From positions 1-64,000 of the forward strand of contig JAURVB010001668.1 of NCBI GenBank assembly GCA_033002965.1: DNA of 64,000 nt, given 5' to 3'. The notes under the pieces are model-generated. The model saw nothing but the letters and a program-made list of their open reading frames with translations. It was not told the DNA's origin and did not search any database. This DNA comes from Piper betle (lineage: Eukaryota > Streptophyta > Magnoliopsida > Piperales > Piperaceae). Below are positions 1 to 10,381 of the stretch, piece by piece (position 1 is the stretch's first letter; each line of letters begins with the position of its first letter). The position numbers and the translations under genes were made by a program.

Positions 1-432
1 AAATACCCTCAATGGCAGTTTCGTAAATAAGTATTGACTCGATTCCTACTCGAGTTAAAATAATATCTAGTTCGTAATAAATTCTAAAAAATCTAGAAAA
101 ATATGAAAAAATTCCATAAAATAAAACAAACACAACAACATCCAAATGGCATGCTCTATAACTAATAACCCACCCAAATATAATCCAATGCGCCCTAATG
201 CGTCATTCAGCCTAAAACTATTTCTACGATCAAACATATAAAAAGAAAAAAATACTGCATTCTCGACGTTATCATCATATATTCAGGTACACCTGACTCT
301 CATCGCTCATAACTCACGGCTGGTCTCGACTCAGCACGCAGTTCATGAAACTGACTCGACTCGAACCAACGGTCGAACCGACTGGTTCGGTAACGTAAAA
401 CCCTGACTCGAGTCACGGGTTTTACAATAGAG
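1..432 (-). mobile_element. Outer end of a long LTR (family T), reverse orientation
   Basis: Read on the minus strand, this stretch starts at 432 with TGTAAAACCCGTGACTCGAG and follows, with many substitutions, the first 430 bp of the complete LTR at 53163-56052: the CGAGTCAG opening, a block around ATATATGATGATGA, a GATCGTAGAA block and a GGGTGGGTT block in the same order. The rest lies outside the window. TG at the end and a long LTR that elsewhere closes with GGGTGTTACA are usual for Tekay/Del-type Ty3/gypsy elements; that lineage is an inference, because no coding region of this family is present. Confidence 0.7.
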
Positions 433-697
433 GAGGAAATTCTTCACCTAGAGCGACATAAATGGCATAAATGAGGAAAGTTCAATCTCAACTTTTATCT
501 ATTTTTTCAGAAATGACTGTAAAAATTGATCTGTTTTTAAGTTCTAGGAATGAAGTATTAAATAAATCTGTTACTGAAAAAAGAATTGTGCTGGGGTGAT
601 TACTCCTAGACTATGTGTAGATCAAGTTGTTGTAGATAATGATAAATTGCAGGCATGATCATATCTTCAACAAACTGATGAGAAGCAATAGAATAAC

Positions 698-1240
698 ATG
701 AATAGACCTATGAACGATTGTGTTGGTCCTAATTTGCATGAGAGTCAATCCAAGAATGTGCAAGATGACTGTTTGAAAGGATCTAAAATGTCTTTTCCTA
801 TGTATGATGGTACTAAAGATTCTATACCTTGGTTAAGCAAATGTGAGAAATATTTTAAATTGCATAAAATCAAAGAACATCTTAAGGTGGATATGGCTAG
901 CTTTCACTTGGAAGATGATAAACAAATATGGTTTGACATGTTTCAAGAACAACGATTGGAGTTTGATTGGAAGCAGCTCAAGGAAGCTATGAATTCACAA
1001 TTTGATCCTACATAGTATGAGGAACAAAAAGAATGAAGCATCCACAAGTAACAATGGGGAAAATGTGGTCAATAAAAGCAATCATAATGATTCCATGGTA
1101 CAAAAGAAATTTACTATAAAGCAATTACAAGAAAGGAAGGAATTAGGACCTTGTTTCAAGTATGATGATAAGTATATTGTGGAACACAAGTGTAAAAAAC
1201 TATTTTGTAATGATGTGGTACCTAATGAGGAATTTTCAGA
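698..1240 (+). pseudogene. Ty3/gypsy gag remnant
   Basis: Frames at 698-1015 and from 1002 onward encode a Retrotrans_gag-like stretch: a pattern around MYDGTKDSIPWLSKCEKYF, then ASFHLEDDKQIWF and FDWKQLKEAMNSQF, as in plant gypsy capsids. About 1140-1210 encodes a zinc-knuckle remnant (GPCFKYDDKYIVEHKCKKLF) in which the second cysteine is replaced by tyrosine. A frame break near 1010 separates the two parts. The product would have been the capsid/nucleocapsid of the particle; here it is dead. Confidence 0.75.
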
Positions 1241-1299
1241 TGAGGAAATGAGTGGTGAAGAGGATTTTGAAACTGTAAATAATCTTGCAACGTCGGCTA

Positions 1300-1751
1300 T
1301 ATCATTGAATGCCACAGGAATGACTACCTTGAATACAATGAGAATGCTTGGCCGAATAGGAGGACAACAAGTTACAGTTTTAATTGACTCTGGAAGTTCC
1401 CACAACTTCTTGAATAGAAAGGTGGTGCAAAAATTTAAAATACCAGTTCAGAGCAAGGGCAATTTGAAGGTGCAAGTAGCAAATGGGGATCACATGAGTT
1501 GTGTGGGAAAATGTGTAGGAATCACATTGGAACTACCAAGATACAAGATGGTGTTTGATTTCTTTGTGTTACAATTTGAAGAATTTGATGTGGTATTGAG
1601 AATACTATGGCTTAAAATGTTAGGGTCCATTGTTTGGAATTTTAACTCTTTAACAATGTCATTCAATGTTCTTAAGAAGTTATTGAACTACAAGGACAGG
1701 TCATCCCTCAAAGTTAGCTCTGTGATGAGAAGCAAATTACACATTATATAA
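1300..1751 (+). pseudogene. Ty3/gypsy aspartic protease remnant
   Basis: The open frame from 1002 continues into a retropepsin-like domain. The catalytic DSG triad is intact in VLIDSGSSHNFLN (about 1377-1415), followed by a hydrophobic strand (VQVANGDHMSC) and the second half ending in FDVVLRILWLKMLG. The common form of that last motif has a glycine (D-x-V-L-G), replaced here by arginine. The frame stops at 1751, before the reverse transcriptase. Confidence 0.75.
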
Positions 1752-1936
1752 GGAAAATAAAGCATGGATTACTCATGAGCTTACAATTGAATGACACATC
1801 TAAGTCAGTCCAGCAAGTGAGTGCATTGCAGCATTCACAGATGGAGCAATTGATTAAGATTTTGTAAAAGTTTGCTTCTATCTTTCAGAACCCTACTAAT
1901 CTACCTCCAAAAAGAGTCCAAGACCATCGTATTACT

Positions 1937-2611
1937 GTGAAGGAAGGAACATTGCCTATAGCCGTAAAATCCTACAAGTATCCCTATTTTCAGAAAAATG
2001 AAATTGAAAAACAGGTTAGGGATCTATTAGCAACAAGAGTCATTCAGGCTACATCAAGTCCTTATTCTTCTTCCGTACTACTAGTAAAAAAAAGGATGGG
2101 AGTTGGAGAATGTATATTGACTATAGAGCTCTAAACAAGGTTACAATAAAGGATAAATTTCCAATTCCTAACATAGACGAATTGCTTGATGAGTTGCATG
2201 GTTTTTCCTATTTTTCAAAGTTGGATCTACGATCAGGGTATCATCAAATAAGAATGCATGAGGATGATGTGCACACACCAAGGCCATTATGAATATAAAG
2301 TGATGCCCTTTGGATTGACCAATGTGCCTTCCACATTTCAAGCATTGATGAACGAGGTATTTGCTAATTATCTTAGGAGATTCATTTTAGTCTTCTTTGA
2401 CAATATCCTCATATATAGCAGTTTTGGAAGGATCATCTTGTACACATAGAACAAGCAATGGATAAGTTGTTGGCTCATGAATTGTATGCAAGAAAGTAAA
2501 AATGTTGTTTCGGTATGAGGAAGATACAATACTTTGGACATGTGATTTCAAAAGATGCGGTGAGTGTTGATATAGAAAAAATTGCAGCAATAGAAAAATA
2601 GTCAACACCAC
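1937..2611 (+). pseudogene. Ty3/gypsy reverse transcriptase remnant
   Basis: Three overlapping frames (1937-2134, 2110-2292, 2258-2449) together cover the reverse transcriptase fingers and palm. Recognisable blocks are [18 protein letters not shown], the [17 protein letters not shown] block, [15 protein letters not shown] and [18 protein letters not shown]. The catalytic FxDD box reads FFDNILIYS (about 2394-2420), so the second catalytic aspartate is asparagine. Frameshifts near 2095 and 2275 and stops after 2449 show that the copy is long inactive. Confidence 0.85.
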
Positions 2612-3140
2612 AATCTGGAAAAAGTGTAAGAGCGTTCTTAGGTTTGGCTGGGTATTATAGGAAGTTTATAAACAACTTTGGTACAATTGCAGCTCCACTA
2701 TCTGATTTGCTTAGAAAGGATGCATATAAATGGAATCAATTGGCACCAGATTTATTTCATAATTTGAAAATTGCCCTTGCACATGCTCCAGTTTTAGCAT
2801 TGCCAGATTTCTCATTACCCTTTGTGGTAGAGTGTGATGCTAGTGGGGTTGGCATAGGGGCAATTCTTATGCAAGAAAACTAACCCATTGCTTTTTACAG
2901 CAAAATCTTGCATGGGCGACATATTCTATTGTCAACTTATGAAAAAGAAATTATGGGTTTAGTGTTGACAGTGCAAAGGTGGAGACATTATTCGTTGGGA
3001 AGATCATTTGTGGTCAAAATGAATCATTCGTGCCTTAAATTTTAATGGGAACAACAAATTCACACAATGGCGCAACAAAAATGGTTAACAAAGCTCTTAA
3101 GTTATGAATTTACCATAGAGTACAAACCAGGCAAGGAAAA

Positions 3141-3294
3141 TGTGAGATCCCTCAACTTAGTCCCACATCTAATACCTACTGGGAGAAGATCCTGTTTATA
3201 AGTGGGAATGGACTATAGATCTTTAACTTTCGGGGTACCCATTATAAAGAAATGACTTAGCCCATTACGTTGCACTTTGGGCTGGGTCGTTACA
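3141..3294 (+). repeat. TRIM 5' LTR
   Basis: 154 bp, TG...CA ends, near-identical to 3431-3583. It holds TCCCACATC and a TTTATAAGTGGG block like those of known plant miniature LTRs that start with TGTGAGATCCC. Confidence 0.9.
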
Positions 3295-3430
3295 AATAGT
3301 ATCAGAGTCAACCTGGTTCCGTGTTAGATGGTGGGCTGGATTAAAAACATTGGCTAGGCTGCCGGCCACGGGCCGAAAGGTCGTGGGCTGGGGCTAGCAA
3401 CGGGCACGAAATTTCCTAAGGTGGGTGGAT

Positions 3431-3583
3431 TGTGAGATCCCTCAACTTAGTCCCACATCTAATACCTACTGGGAGAAGATCATGTTTATAAGTGGGAATG
3501 AACATAGATCTTTAACTTTCGGGGTACCCATTTTAAAGAAATGACTTGACCCATTACGTTGCACTTTAGGCTGGGTCGTTACA
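3431..3583 (+). repeat. TRIM 3' LTR
   Basis: 153 bp, preceded by a polypurine-like AAGGTGGGTGGAT and followed by the GAAAA target duplication. Confidence 0.9.
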
Positions 3584-3839
3584 GAAAATAAAGTGGCTAA
3601 TGCCCTTTTAAAGACAATTTGAAAAAGTTTAATCTGCTGATCATAATTCAGTGAATAATGTAACATCAGGTTTAGTGTAACATCAGGCTTAGCTGCATCT
3701 GATTCTGCGCATGACGTCAATGGGGTGATTCAGACGCTAATGAGGAAGTGCGCTGCGAAAGAATTGTCGCCAAATTGGTCATCATAGAAGGTATTCTTTT
3801 CTATAAAAATCAAATTTATTTAGATTCCCAAATCTAGCT

Positions 3840-4470
3840 GATTCCAATTATTCTCGAAGCATTTCATAATGGAACACAGGAAGGAATCCAAAAGACTCTA
3901 AAAAGGTTGAGAGCATTTTTTTACTGGTCTTGAATGGTACAAGATGTTATTGTTCACTTGAAAAATTGTGAAGTTTGTCAAAGATTCAAGTCTTCCACAT
4001 TGACACCTATAGGTCTATTGTAACCATTGCCAATACTGAACCAAATTTGGACTGCTATATCAATGGATTTTATCATAGGTATGCCAAAAAGTCAAGGTAA
4101 AGATACAATTTTAGTAGTAGTCGACAGGTTATCCAAATACAATCATTTTGTGGCTATGGCTATCACACATCCTTTTATAGCAAATATAATTGCTCAAGTA
4201 TACTTTGATAACATCTTTAAGCTTCATGGCATGCCAACCTCCATTATTTATGATCGAGATGCTACATTCACAAGTCAATTTTGGAATGAGCTTTTAGATT
4301 GCAAGGGGTAGCATTTATTACAGTTTAGCTTACCATCCCCAGACGGATGGACAAATTGAAGTAGTCAATAAAATGTTGGAACAATATTTGAGATGTTTTT
4401 CTAATGATAGATTGCACACTTGGGTGAGATGGTTGGGTTGGGTAGAGTATTGCTATAACACGAGTTTTTA
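3840..4470 (+). pseudogene. Ty3/gypsy integrase core remnant
   Basis: From about 3840 a zinc-binding HHCC region can be traced (GTQEGIQKTLKRLRAFFYW, then NCEVCQRFK), with a stop in it. The catalytic core at 4027-4311 shows ISMDFIIGMPKSQGKDTILV (first Asp), then IIYDRDATFTSQFW (second Asp). After a frame break at 4311, YHPQTDGQ and EVVNK (the Glu region) follow in another frame. Domain order and spacing match gypsy integrases. Confidence 0.8.
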
Positions 4471-4483
4471 GTCTTCTATTTGC

Positions 4484-4983
4484 ATGAGTCCATTTGAGAC
4501 AGTTTATAACATGAGGCCTCCAAACTTGTTGACGTATATTCCTAGAACAGCTAAGTCAAGTGAAACAGATAATGTGTTGTGCAACAAAGATCAATTATTG
4601 TATGAGCTTACCGAAAATATGAAAAATGCTCAAATGAGCATGAAACAACACCATGATTTGAGGAGAAGAGATGTGGAATTTTAGGTGGGACAATCAATTT
4701 TTCTTAAACTGCAACAGTATAGGCGGACATCCTTGTGTTCAAGAAGAATCATAAATTAGCTGCTAAATTTTACGGTCCGTTCTTGATTATTGAACGCATT
4801 GGAGCAATTTCTTACAGATTGCGGTTACCACCTGGGTGTAAACTTCATAATGTTTTCCATATTTCTCAACTCAAAGCATCGGTTAATGCAAACATTAGCA
4901 TTCAATCGTCAATTCCAAAATTGAGATCACCTAAAAATCTCATGCAGGGAGATGAATCAACTGATAATTTTAAACAACCTTGA
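4484..4983 (+). pseudogene. Gypsy integrase C-terminal (GPF/Y) remnant
   Basis: 4484-4684 encodes the MSPFETVYNMRPPNLLTYIP stretch found after the integrase core in plant gypsy elements. 4735-4983 encodes the GPF/Y module: YGPFLIIERIGAISYRLRLP and LHNVFHISQLK. No clear chromodomain follows before the stop at 4981-4983, so lineage assignment within the chromoviruses stays open. Confidence 0.75.
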
Positions 4984-5009
4984 GGACAAGTTTTTTTTGT
5001 GGGGGAGGT

Positions 5010-5300
5010 ATTAATTTGGTATGAATAGAGTAGGTAAAACGAAACCTTGTGTAATGGTAGTTATATTAGTTAGTGAATGAAGGGTAAAATAGTAATAGTG
5101 TATGATTTGAATTTGTATAAAAGGGGATGATGGAAAAATTGAAGGCATATTTTGGCAATCTATAATTTGATTTTGTTTCTTTGTGAGGAAGCATCGGTTG
5201 TATTCTTCTTCTTCTTTGATTTTCATTTTTTCAAATCCTCATTCAGCAACTGATCCATTCTGCTTTTGATCTAATTATAGCACCATCGAAGCAGTACAAC
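5010..5300 (+). repeat. Probable 3' LTR of the gypsy element
   Basis: It follows a polypurine tract and contains a TATAAAAGGGG promoter box (5116-5126) and, further on, a pyrimidine-rich stretch (TTCTTCTTCTTTGATTTTC). No second copy exists in the window, so both ends are estimates. Confidence 0.5.
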
Positions 5301-5744
5301 AAGTAGGGCAAAGGTAAGGATTTGGTACTTAGTCCAATTGGGCCAGATCTTACCATAATATTTTCTAGAGAGTTTTTTATAAATTTTAAAAATCTATAAC
5401 AGTTAGTTACATAAAAATTATAAAATAAGATGTAGCTTCCATAACTACCTCTAAATTCCTATGAATTATCCAAAACATCTCTTAAAAATCATTAGCCATT
5501 ATCAAGTGCCAGAAAGAAGAATATTAAACCATAAAAATAGCATGTGATGCATATACAAGAAATTATTTTTCTGCTTAATTTCACAAATAAAGATAATATG
5601 AATTGTAAGGTTATTTTACACTATACATATACTAAGCTACTATATACTCACCCAAAGTGTTGGCAAGTCAAAAGATACAATTTCATGATGTAATGGACAG
5701 GAAGATTAAGTTCATTATGTCAAAACTTTCTTAACTCCAACCTA

Positions 5745-7035
5745 TTAACCTGTAAAAAATCTCTTCCATGACTGCCATGGGAGAAAACCCCTGTCAACAG
5801 CAAACAAAAAAAAGATTCAAAGCAACTCCAATTCATCTATGACCAAATTACAAAAAAAATTCAAAAATAAATAACTACGAAAAATTTAAATAAACCATAA
5901 CAATAGCTAGGCCATCTAAAGATTAAAAATCCAAAGTAATAAAATTTGTAATATAAGAAATCATACCACATTTAGGGCAACGAAAATAGTATTTCTCCCT
6001 TTTAACAAGCCCCGACCCACCACAAACGCCACACTTCCTTTGTGCCGCCTTTAATAGAATTAAGGAGAAGAGTATTGAATGCATTAGCCTTAATCAATTC
6101 TACCTAAAAAGCAACAAAATGTTTCTTATGACAATAATGAGATTATTTTTAGTTGACAACAATTTATAAAGTAAACATATATACTTTCCCATATAGCTAA
6201 TGACATTCTGGTTTTATCTGGAGATATTATACTCATGCTTGCATCCGAAAACTCAAAGCATGTACTATAGCTATTTTAAAAATGTTGTTAAAAAAAGTAC
6301 TATGTTAGCTATAAACTTACAATGCGTTTGCTGAACTCAATTCCTGCAACAATGAAAGGTGTGACTCCAGCTGGACGATAAAAAATGGAGATCAATGGCA
6401 ATAGTAAAGTTTGGGGCTCTATCCAAGCAAAATTTCTCAAAGCAGATGATAAATTATCTATTAACAAAATTTTCAGATTGGTAACATGCATTTTACTACG
6501 TCAAGGTTGATTCCTATTGAAACTGTCAATATTATTTACGAGATGAAGCAAATCTTCAGCTAATAAGCATTGGATGCATCAAACTTCATCAAGTAGATGC
6601 ATCAAAACATTTCTTCTATCAAACAAACTCAAACTCTTATCTTTTTTTATTAATATATCGTAGGTTTGTTCCACTTTTTGTAGTAGATTTAACGTTGAAA
6701 ACATTAGCACAAGTTTTTTTATAATTTTTTAAATTAAACAAAATAGCACAAAGAGGAGAGTGAAAATTGGCAGATTTGGAGGGAACAAACAACAAAGCAT
6801 CCTTTTTTGGTCGGAGGTGGGAGAAAGAAAGTATACCCAGAGCTCCGACGGCGGTTTGCCAGGTGACATCAGGGTCGGCCACCGCGCCGTCGATAGCCGC
6901 CGCCCTCGTCCACTTCCACCTCCCCACCTTCGCCGCTGCCTTGCTTGAGCTGGTAGAAGAAGAAGAATATCTACAGACGCGCCCACCCATGCCCAACACG
7001 GAGAGAGCAGCTGGTGAAGCAATGGTGGCGGCCAT
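5745..7035 (-). CDS. Plastid-targeted DnaJ-type (CxxCxGxG) zinc-finger protein; last exon frameshifted
   Basis: Four coding exons on the minus strand with GT-AG introns: 7035-6837, 6370-6321, 6048-5967 and 5790-5745. Exon 1 gives an Ala/Ser-rich, basic N-terminus, probably a chloroplast transit peptide, then DPDVTWQTAVGAL. Exon 2 gives the hydrophobic AGVTPFIVAGIEFSKRI, a likely membrane segment. Exon 3 gives CGVCGGSGLV and RCPKCG, a DnaJ-like cysteine pair set. In another reading frame exon 4 encodes GFLPWQSWKRFFTG and a stop, the conserved tail of this small plant family. Joining at the visible splice sites leaves exon 4 one base short (46 rather than 47 bp; four Cs at 5788-5791 where five are needed), so the tail is out of frame. 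This is either an assembly error or a decayed copy. Function is unproven; by analogy it may assist thylakoid protein assembly. The start is the ATG at 7035. Confidence 0.75.
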
Positions 7036-7253
7036 GGCGACCTCAGTGAAAGTGTCTGTGGACACAAAGACTCGATCTTTTTGAGTTCTTGTTTTACCCG
7101 CCACGGGCAGAACTTTGTGGTAGCGGTAACGAGTTTTACTGATTCCCAACTGGTAAAAAGCATGCGAAGATGTGGACAATGGCGTGGCATCGCGGCCATA
7201 TCTTCGGACAATGCTATCGCTAGTCGGATATTCTTCTCGCTCTCTCTACGTCA
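7036..7253. promoter_or_regulatory. Shared divergent promoter, 218 bp
   Basis: The interval separates the start codons of two head-to-head genes for predicted plastid proteins and must contain both 5' leaders. It is GC-richer than the surrounding DNA, has an imperfect palindrome GTGTCTGTGGACAC near 7050 and an RY-type GCATGC at about 7160, and no convincing TATA box. The TCTCGCTCTCTCTACGTC run at about 7237-7251 looks like a pyrimidine-rich leader of the plus-strand gene. Confidence 0.5.
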
Positions 7254-10200
7254 ATGGCCGCTTCTTGTCTGTATTTGAAGCCCGACGCGTTGCTTGGGCT
7301 GTCTCCGCTTGCCCGCTTGTGGAAGCTCGTCCCTTCCAGCTCCCATGGCGGCGACAGGCCGGAGCTGGGGCTCGGTGGGAGCAGCAAGCGGTGGAGGAAG
7401 AGGAAGCAGGTCGCGGTTGCTTCGGTGCATTCTAACCCGAGGATTCTCAAGACCAACCGCCGGACTCCTTTTGGGTTGGCTGTCTCACCCTATGATGATG
7501 AGGACGAGAAGGAGGAGGAGGAGGAGATTGGAGAAGAATGTGAGGAAGAAGATGATGAAGGGGAGTCTGATTTTTCTGATGTGGGTAATGTCTACTTGGT
7601 TTTCTCTCTGTTTTACTTGTTCAAAACATTCTTCCAGTTCTGGTGTGTTTGTTTTGAGATGTTATGCTCTAATCTTGCTCACTGATTGCTATCAAAGTGC
7701 TTTGTTCTATGAAGCGTTTAGTGATTTCACTATGTTTTAGTTTGTTGTCTTGCTCAGTGATTTCTCTAAGTTTACTTCGCATCTCTAAATTTGCGCTGTG
7801 ATTGCCATCTTGCAGATTTGCTGTGTTGTTTATGTTGTGCTTTGTCTGTCAAATTCTTGCCTTTTGAGTGATGCTGTTGTTAATCAATTCCAGTAATTGT
7901 GCAAGGAATCTGTTGTTTTTGTTGCATTTTCTCCATTTTTTTACTTTGTTCTTCAAGTCATTCTGCCGGTGTGTTTCTTTTGAGGTGTGTTGCTTACATT
8001 GCTCAGTGATGCTATCGAAGTGCTTTACTCTTGAAAGTGCTCATTGATTTCTCAATGTTTTTCTTGGTTATCTTGCTCAGCTAATTTTTACTTTGTTCTT
8101 CAATGTGCTTCTCATAAGTTGCACGATGATTATCATGTTACAGATTTGTTGTCGTATCGCAGATTTTTTGTGCCTTTGAGTGATGCTATTGTTAATCAAT
8201 ATCAACAATTGCACGAGATATCTGTTGTTTGTGTTGAACGTTGTTTTCGTTTGTCCAGTGCCTGAGTATTTTACGCTGCTGTAGAAGGGTAAATTTGGTA
8301 ATGAGGATGATGGTTTGTTTGAGTGTGACTTCAATTCTATTTTTATTTATTGTCAATGAGCATCGCCTGTTGCTTTGTCGCCACTGTTAATCTTGTCCAC
8401 TCCTTTGTTCTTCAGGTGGAAACTTCTTATCAAAAGCAATCTCGCTTATTGTCTGGAAATGACAACAGTAGAAAGAAAGGTATGCTTCAATAATGTCTAA
8501 ATAATGATGACTGGGTTTAACTTGTGTAGAAGAGAAAGCAACATTTGCATCTCTTGTAGGGGTCTGGCTGATGTCGAAAAGTGTAGGGTTGGAGAAAAAC
8601 TCCAAAAAATCTAATAAAGACCTGAAGGTAGGGTTTGATGGAAATAATAATATCTAGCCTTTTTAATTACTTTGTGTTGGCAAGTTGTATGAAATTTGAT
8701 TGAACTACCATGCTGAGATTTTGATGTATTATACTTGGGGATTGGGTATTTGAAAAGGTGGTGTATCAAATTTAGAAAAGATAATATAGGTGGAAGTTTT
8801 CATTGTCTCTTTATCAGAACTCATATATGCTTTTATCTGGCTATAAAAAGATCTTTGTGTGATTGTGTATGCTGAGTTATAGTTGTTAATGATTTTAGAA
8901 CGAAATTTTATTCAGAAGATCCCTTTAAATGTTTTCGTGTTTAGGTGGAGACTGATAAAATCATCACCAAAACCCAATTTCGAAAGTTGTCAGAAGAGTT
9001 AGAATTGGATGAAAAGTGGTTTCCTCTTATAGATTATTTAAGCAGATTTGGCTTGAAGGAATCTGACTTCATCCAAATGTACGAAAGACACATGCCCTAT
9101 CTCCAAATAAATGTTGTGCCTGCTCAAGAAAAGATTGGAGTTTTTGCTGGGTGTGGGAGTGAAAAAGAGACATATTATCAAGATACTGATAAGGCAGCCT
9201 CAAATCTTAGAGTACACTGGAGAACAATCTGAAGGCTCATGTTTCCTTCTTGATAAGCATTGGCATTCCTGACTCCAGGGTTGGTCAGATCATTACTGCT
9301 GCACCATCCCTCCTCTCTTACAGCGTGGAACAATCTCTGAAACCCACAATCAGATACATGATAGAAGAGGTTGGCATCAAGACTTCGGATGTAAGCAAAG
9401 TTGTTCAGCTGAGCCCACAAATTTTGGTCCCGCGTATCAACAATTCATGGACCACTAGGTTTGGATTCTTTTCCAGGGAACTTGGGGCTCCAAAAGATAG
9501 CATAGTTAAAATGGTTACCAAACACCCACAGCTTCTACATTATAGTATAGAGGATGGCATCTCACCAAGGATCAATTTCTTGAGGAGTATTGGGATGCGT
9601 GATTCTGATATTGTGAAAGTATTGACAAGCCTGACCCAGGTATATGACTTTCTTGACTTCCATGATTGATTAAAACTATAAAAAATCATCAAGGGACAAT
9701 GTGCTCATGCATAACGTCTCTATGCCTACTTTTATATCAGCAATGCACGATGTATTCATGCATGACAGCTCTATACTATAACTTTTTCTTGAAACAAATA
9801 AAATTGCAACTTATCGCTATGTCTTCAACCTAGAGTGCTTAAGAAAAATTACTTTTCCAAGCGTGTGAAACACATGTAACTCGTCACTCTCTTGTTATAG
9901 CGTTGCAAAACTATTTTTCCCTGGTAGGTACTTTAACATATTTTATTACCTCCACCGTGTATCATCCTTGTCTAGCAAAAACAGAAAGTTGGGCTCCGTT
10001 TTTGCGCCCTTACATGATGCTGCTTGTAATATTTTTTTCTGGTTGAATTACTAGCGTATATTTCTTTTATGTCAGGTGTTATCTTTGTCATTGGAAGATA
10101 ATCTAAGGCCAAAGTACTTGTACTTGGTTAATGAGCTTCATAATAAGGTGAAATCATTGACAAAGTATCCCATGTATTTAAGTTTGTCTCTGGAGCAAAG

Positions 10201-10381
10201 AATTTGCCCTCGGCACAGGTTCCTAGATGCCCTTAAGAAAGCTCCGAAGGGACCGAGTTCATTTGTTCGTACTGATGAGTGCTTTTGTCAGCAGTGGGCA
10301 GGAACAAGTTTGGACAAGTATTTAGCATTTCGACAGTCTTTACTACTTTCACAGTTTACAAAGAAATACAAGAAAGAATAG
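7254..10381 (+). CDS. MTERF5: mTERF5-like plastid transcription factor (MDA1 type), reading frame disrupted
   Basis: Five coding exons with GT-AG introns: 7254-7580, 8416-8479, 8560-8627, 8945-9639 and 10076-10381. Exon 1 encodes a plastid transit-like N-terminus, then a very acidic run of about 35 residues (DEDEKEEEEE, EECEEEDDEG). Exons 4-5 encode helical mTERF repeats (ESDFIQMYERHMPYLQINV, VGQIITAAPSLLSYSVEQS, VSKVVQLSPQILV, VKMVTKHPQLLHYS, VLTSLTQ, SLSLEDNLRPKYLYLVNEL) and end QQWAGTSLDKYLAFRQ. The motif order matches my memory of Arabidopsis mTERF5/MDA1, which acts on chloroplast transcription (psbEFLJ pausing), and the expected length of about 486 residues fits. Exon 4 has two indels: one extra T in the run 9141-9145 and a 2-bp loss near 9219. 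The net -1 shift gives a stop at 9230-9232. Hence an assembly error or a pseudogene. Confidence 0.8.

Larger units (their letters stand above)
3141..3583 (+). mobile_element. Complete TRIM (terminal-repeat retrotransposon in miniature)
   Basis: Two direct repeats of 154 and 153 bp (3141-3294, 3431-3583) begin TGTGAGATCCCTCAACTTAG and end GGGTCGTTACA. The 136-bp interior starts with AATAGTATCAGAGTC, a primer-binding site of the initiator-Met-tRNA type (usual form TGGTATCAGAGC), and ends with the purine-rich AAGGTGGGTGGAT just before the second repeat. The whole is flanked by GAAAA at 3136-3140 and 3584-3588, a 5-bp target duplication. The LTRs differ at only a few places, so it is younger than its gypsy host. 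It encodes no protein and would need enzymes supplied in trans. Confidence 0.92.
2644..3640 (+). pseudogene. Ty3/gypsy RNase H remnant, interrupted by a TRIM
   Basis: It starts with the connection motif AGYYRKFINNFGTIAAPLSDL and the RNase H-like PFVVECDASGVGIGAIL (catalytic Asp in ECDAS), then a stop at 2881, then remnants of the FYSKIL and TYEKEIMGLVLTVQRWRHY blocks. The domain's last motif, YKPGKEN followed by KVANAL, is cut in two by the TRIM at 3141-3583; the two halves join in frame when the TRIM and one copy of its 5-bp target duplication are ignored. Confidence 0.8.
433..5300 (+). mobile_element. Decayed Ty3/gypsy retrotransposon (gag-PR-RT-RH-INT, 3' LTR)
   Basis: The order gag, aspartic protease, reverse transcriptase, RNase H, integrase is the Ty3/gypsy order. 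Every domain is recognisable, but the reading frame is broken many times, so the copy cannot act on its own. A polypurine tract (about 4999-5009, GGGGGAGG) precedes a probable 3' LTR that begins near 5010 and has a TATAAAAGGGG box at 5116-5126. No matching 5' LTR is visible before gag; its place is taken by the inverted T-family LTR at 1-432. The element is further split by a TRIM at 3141-3583. The right boundary is approximate. Confidence 0.85.
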
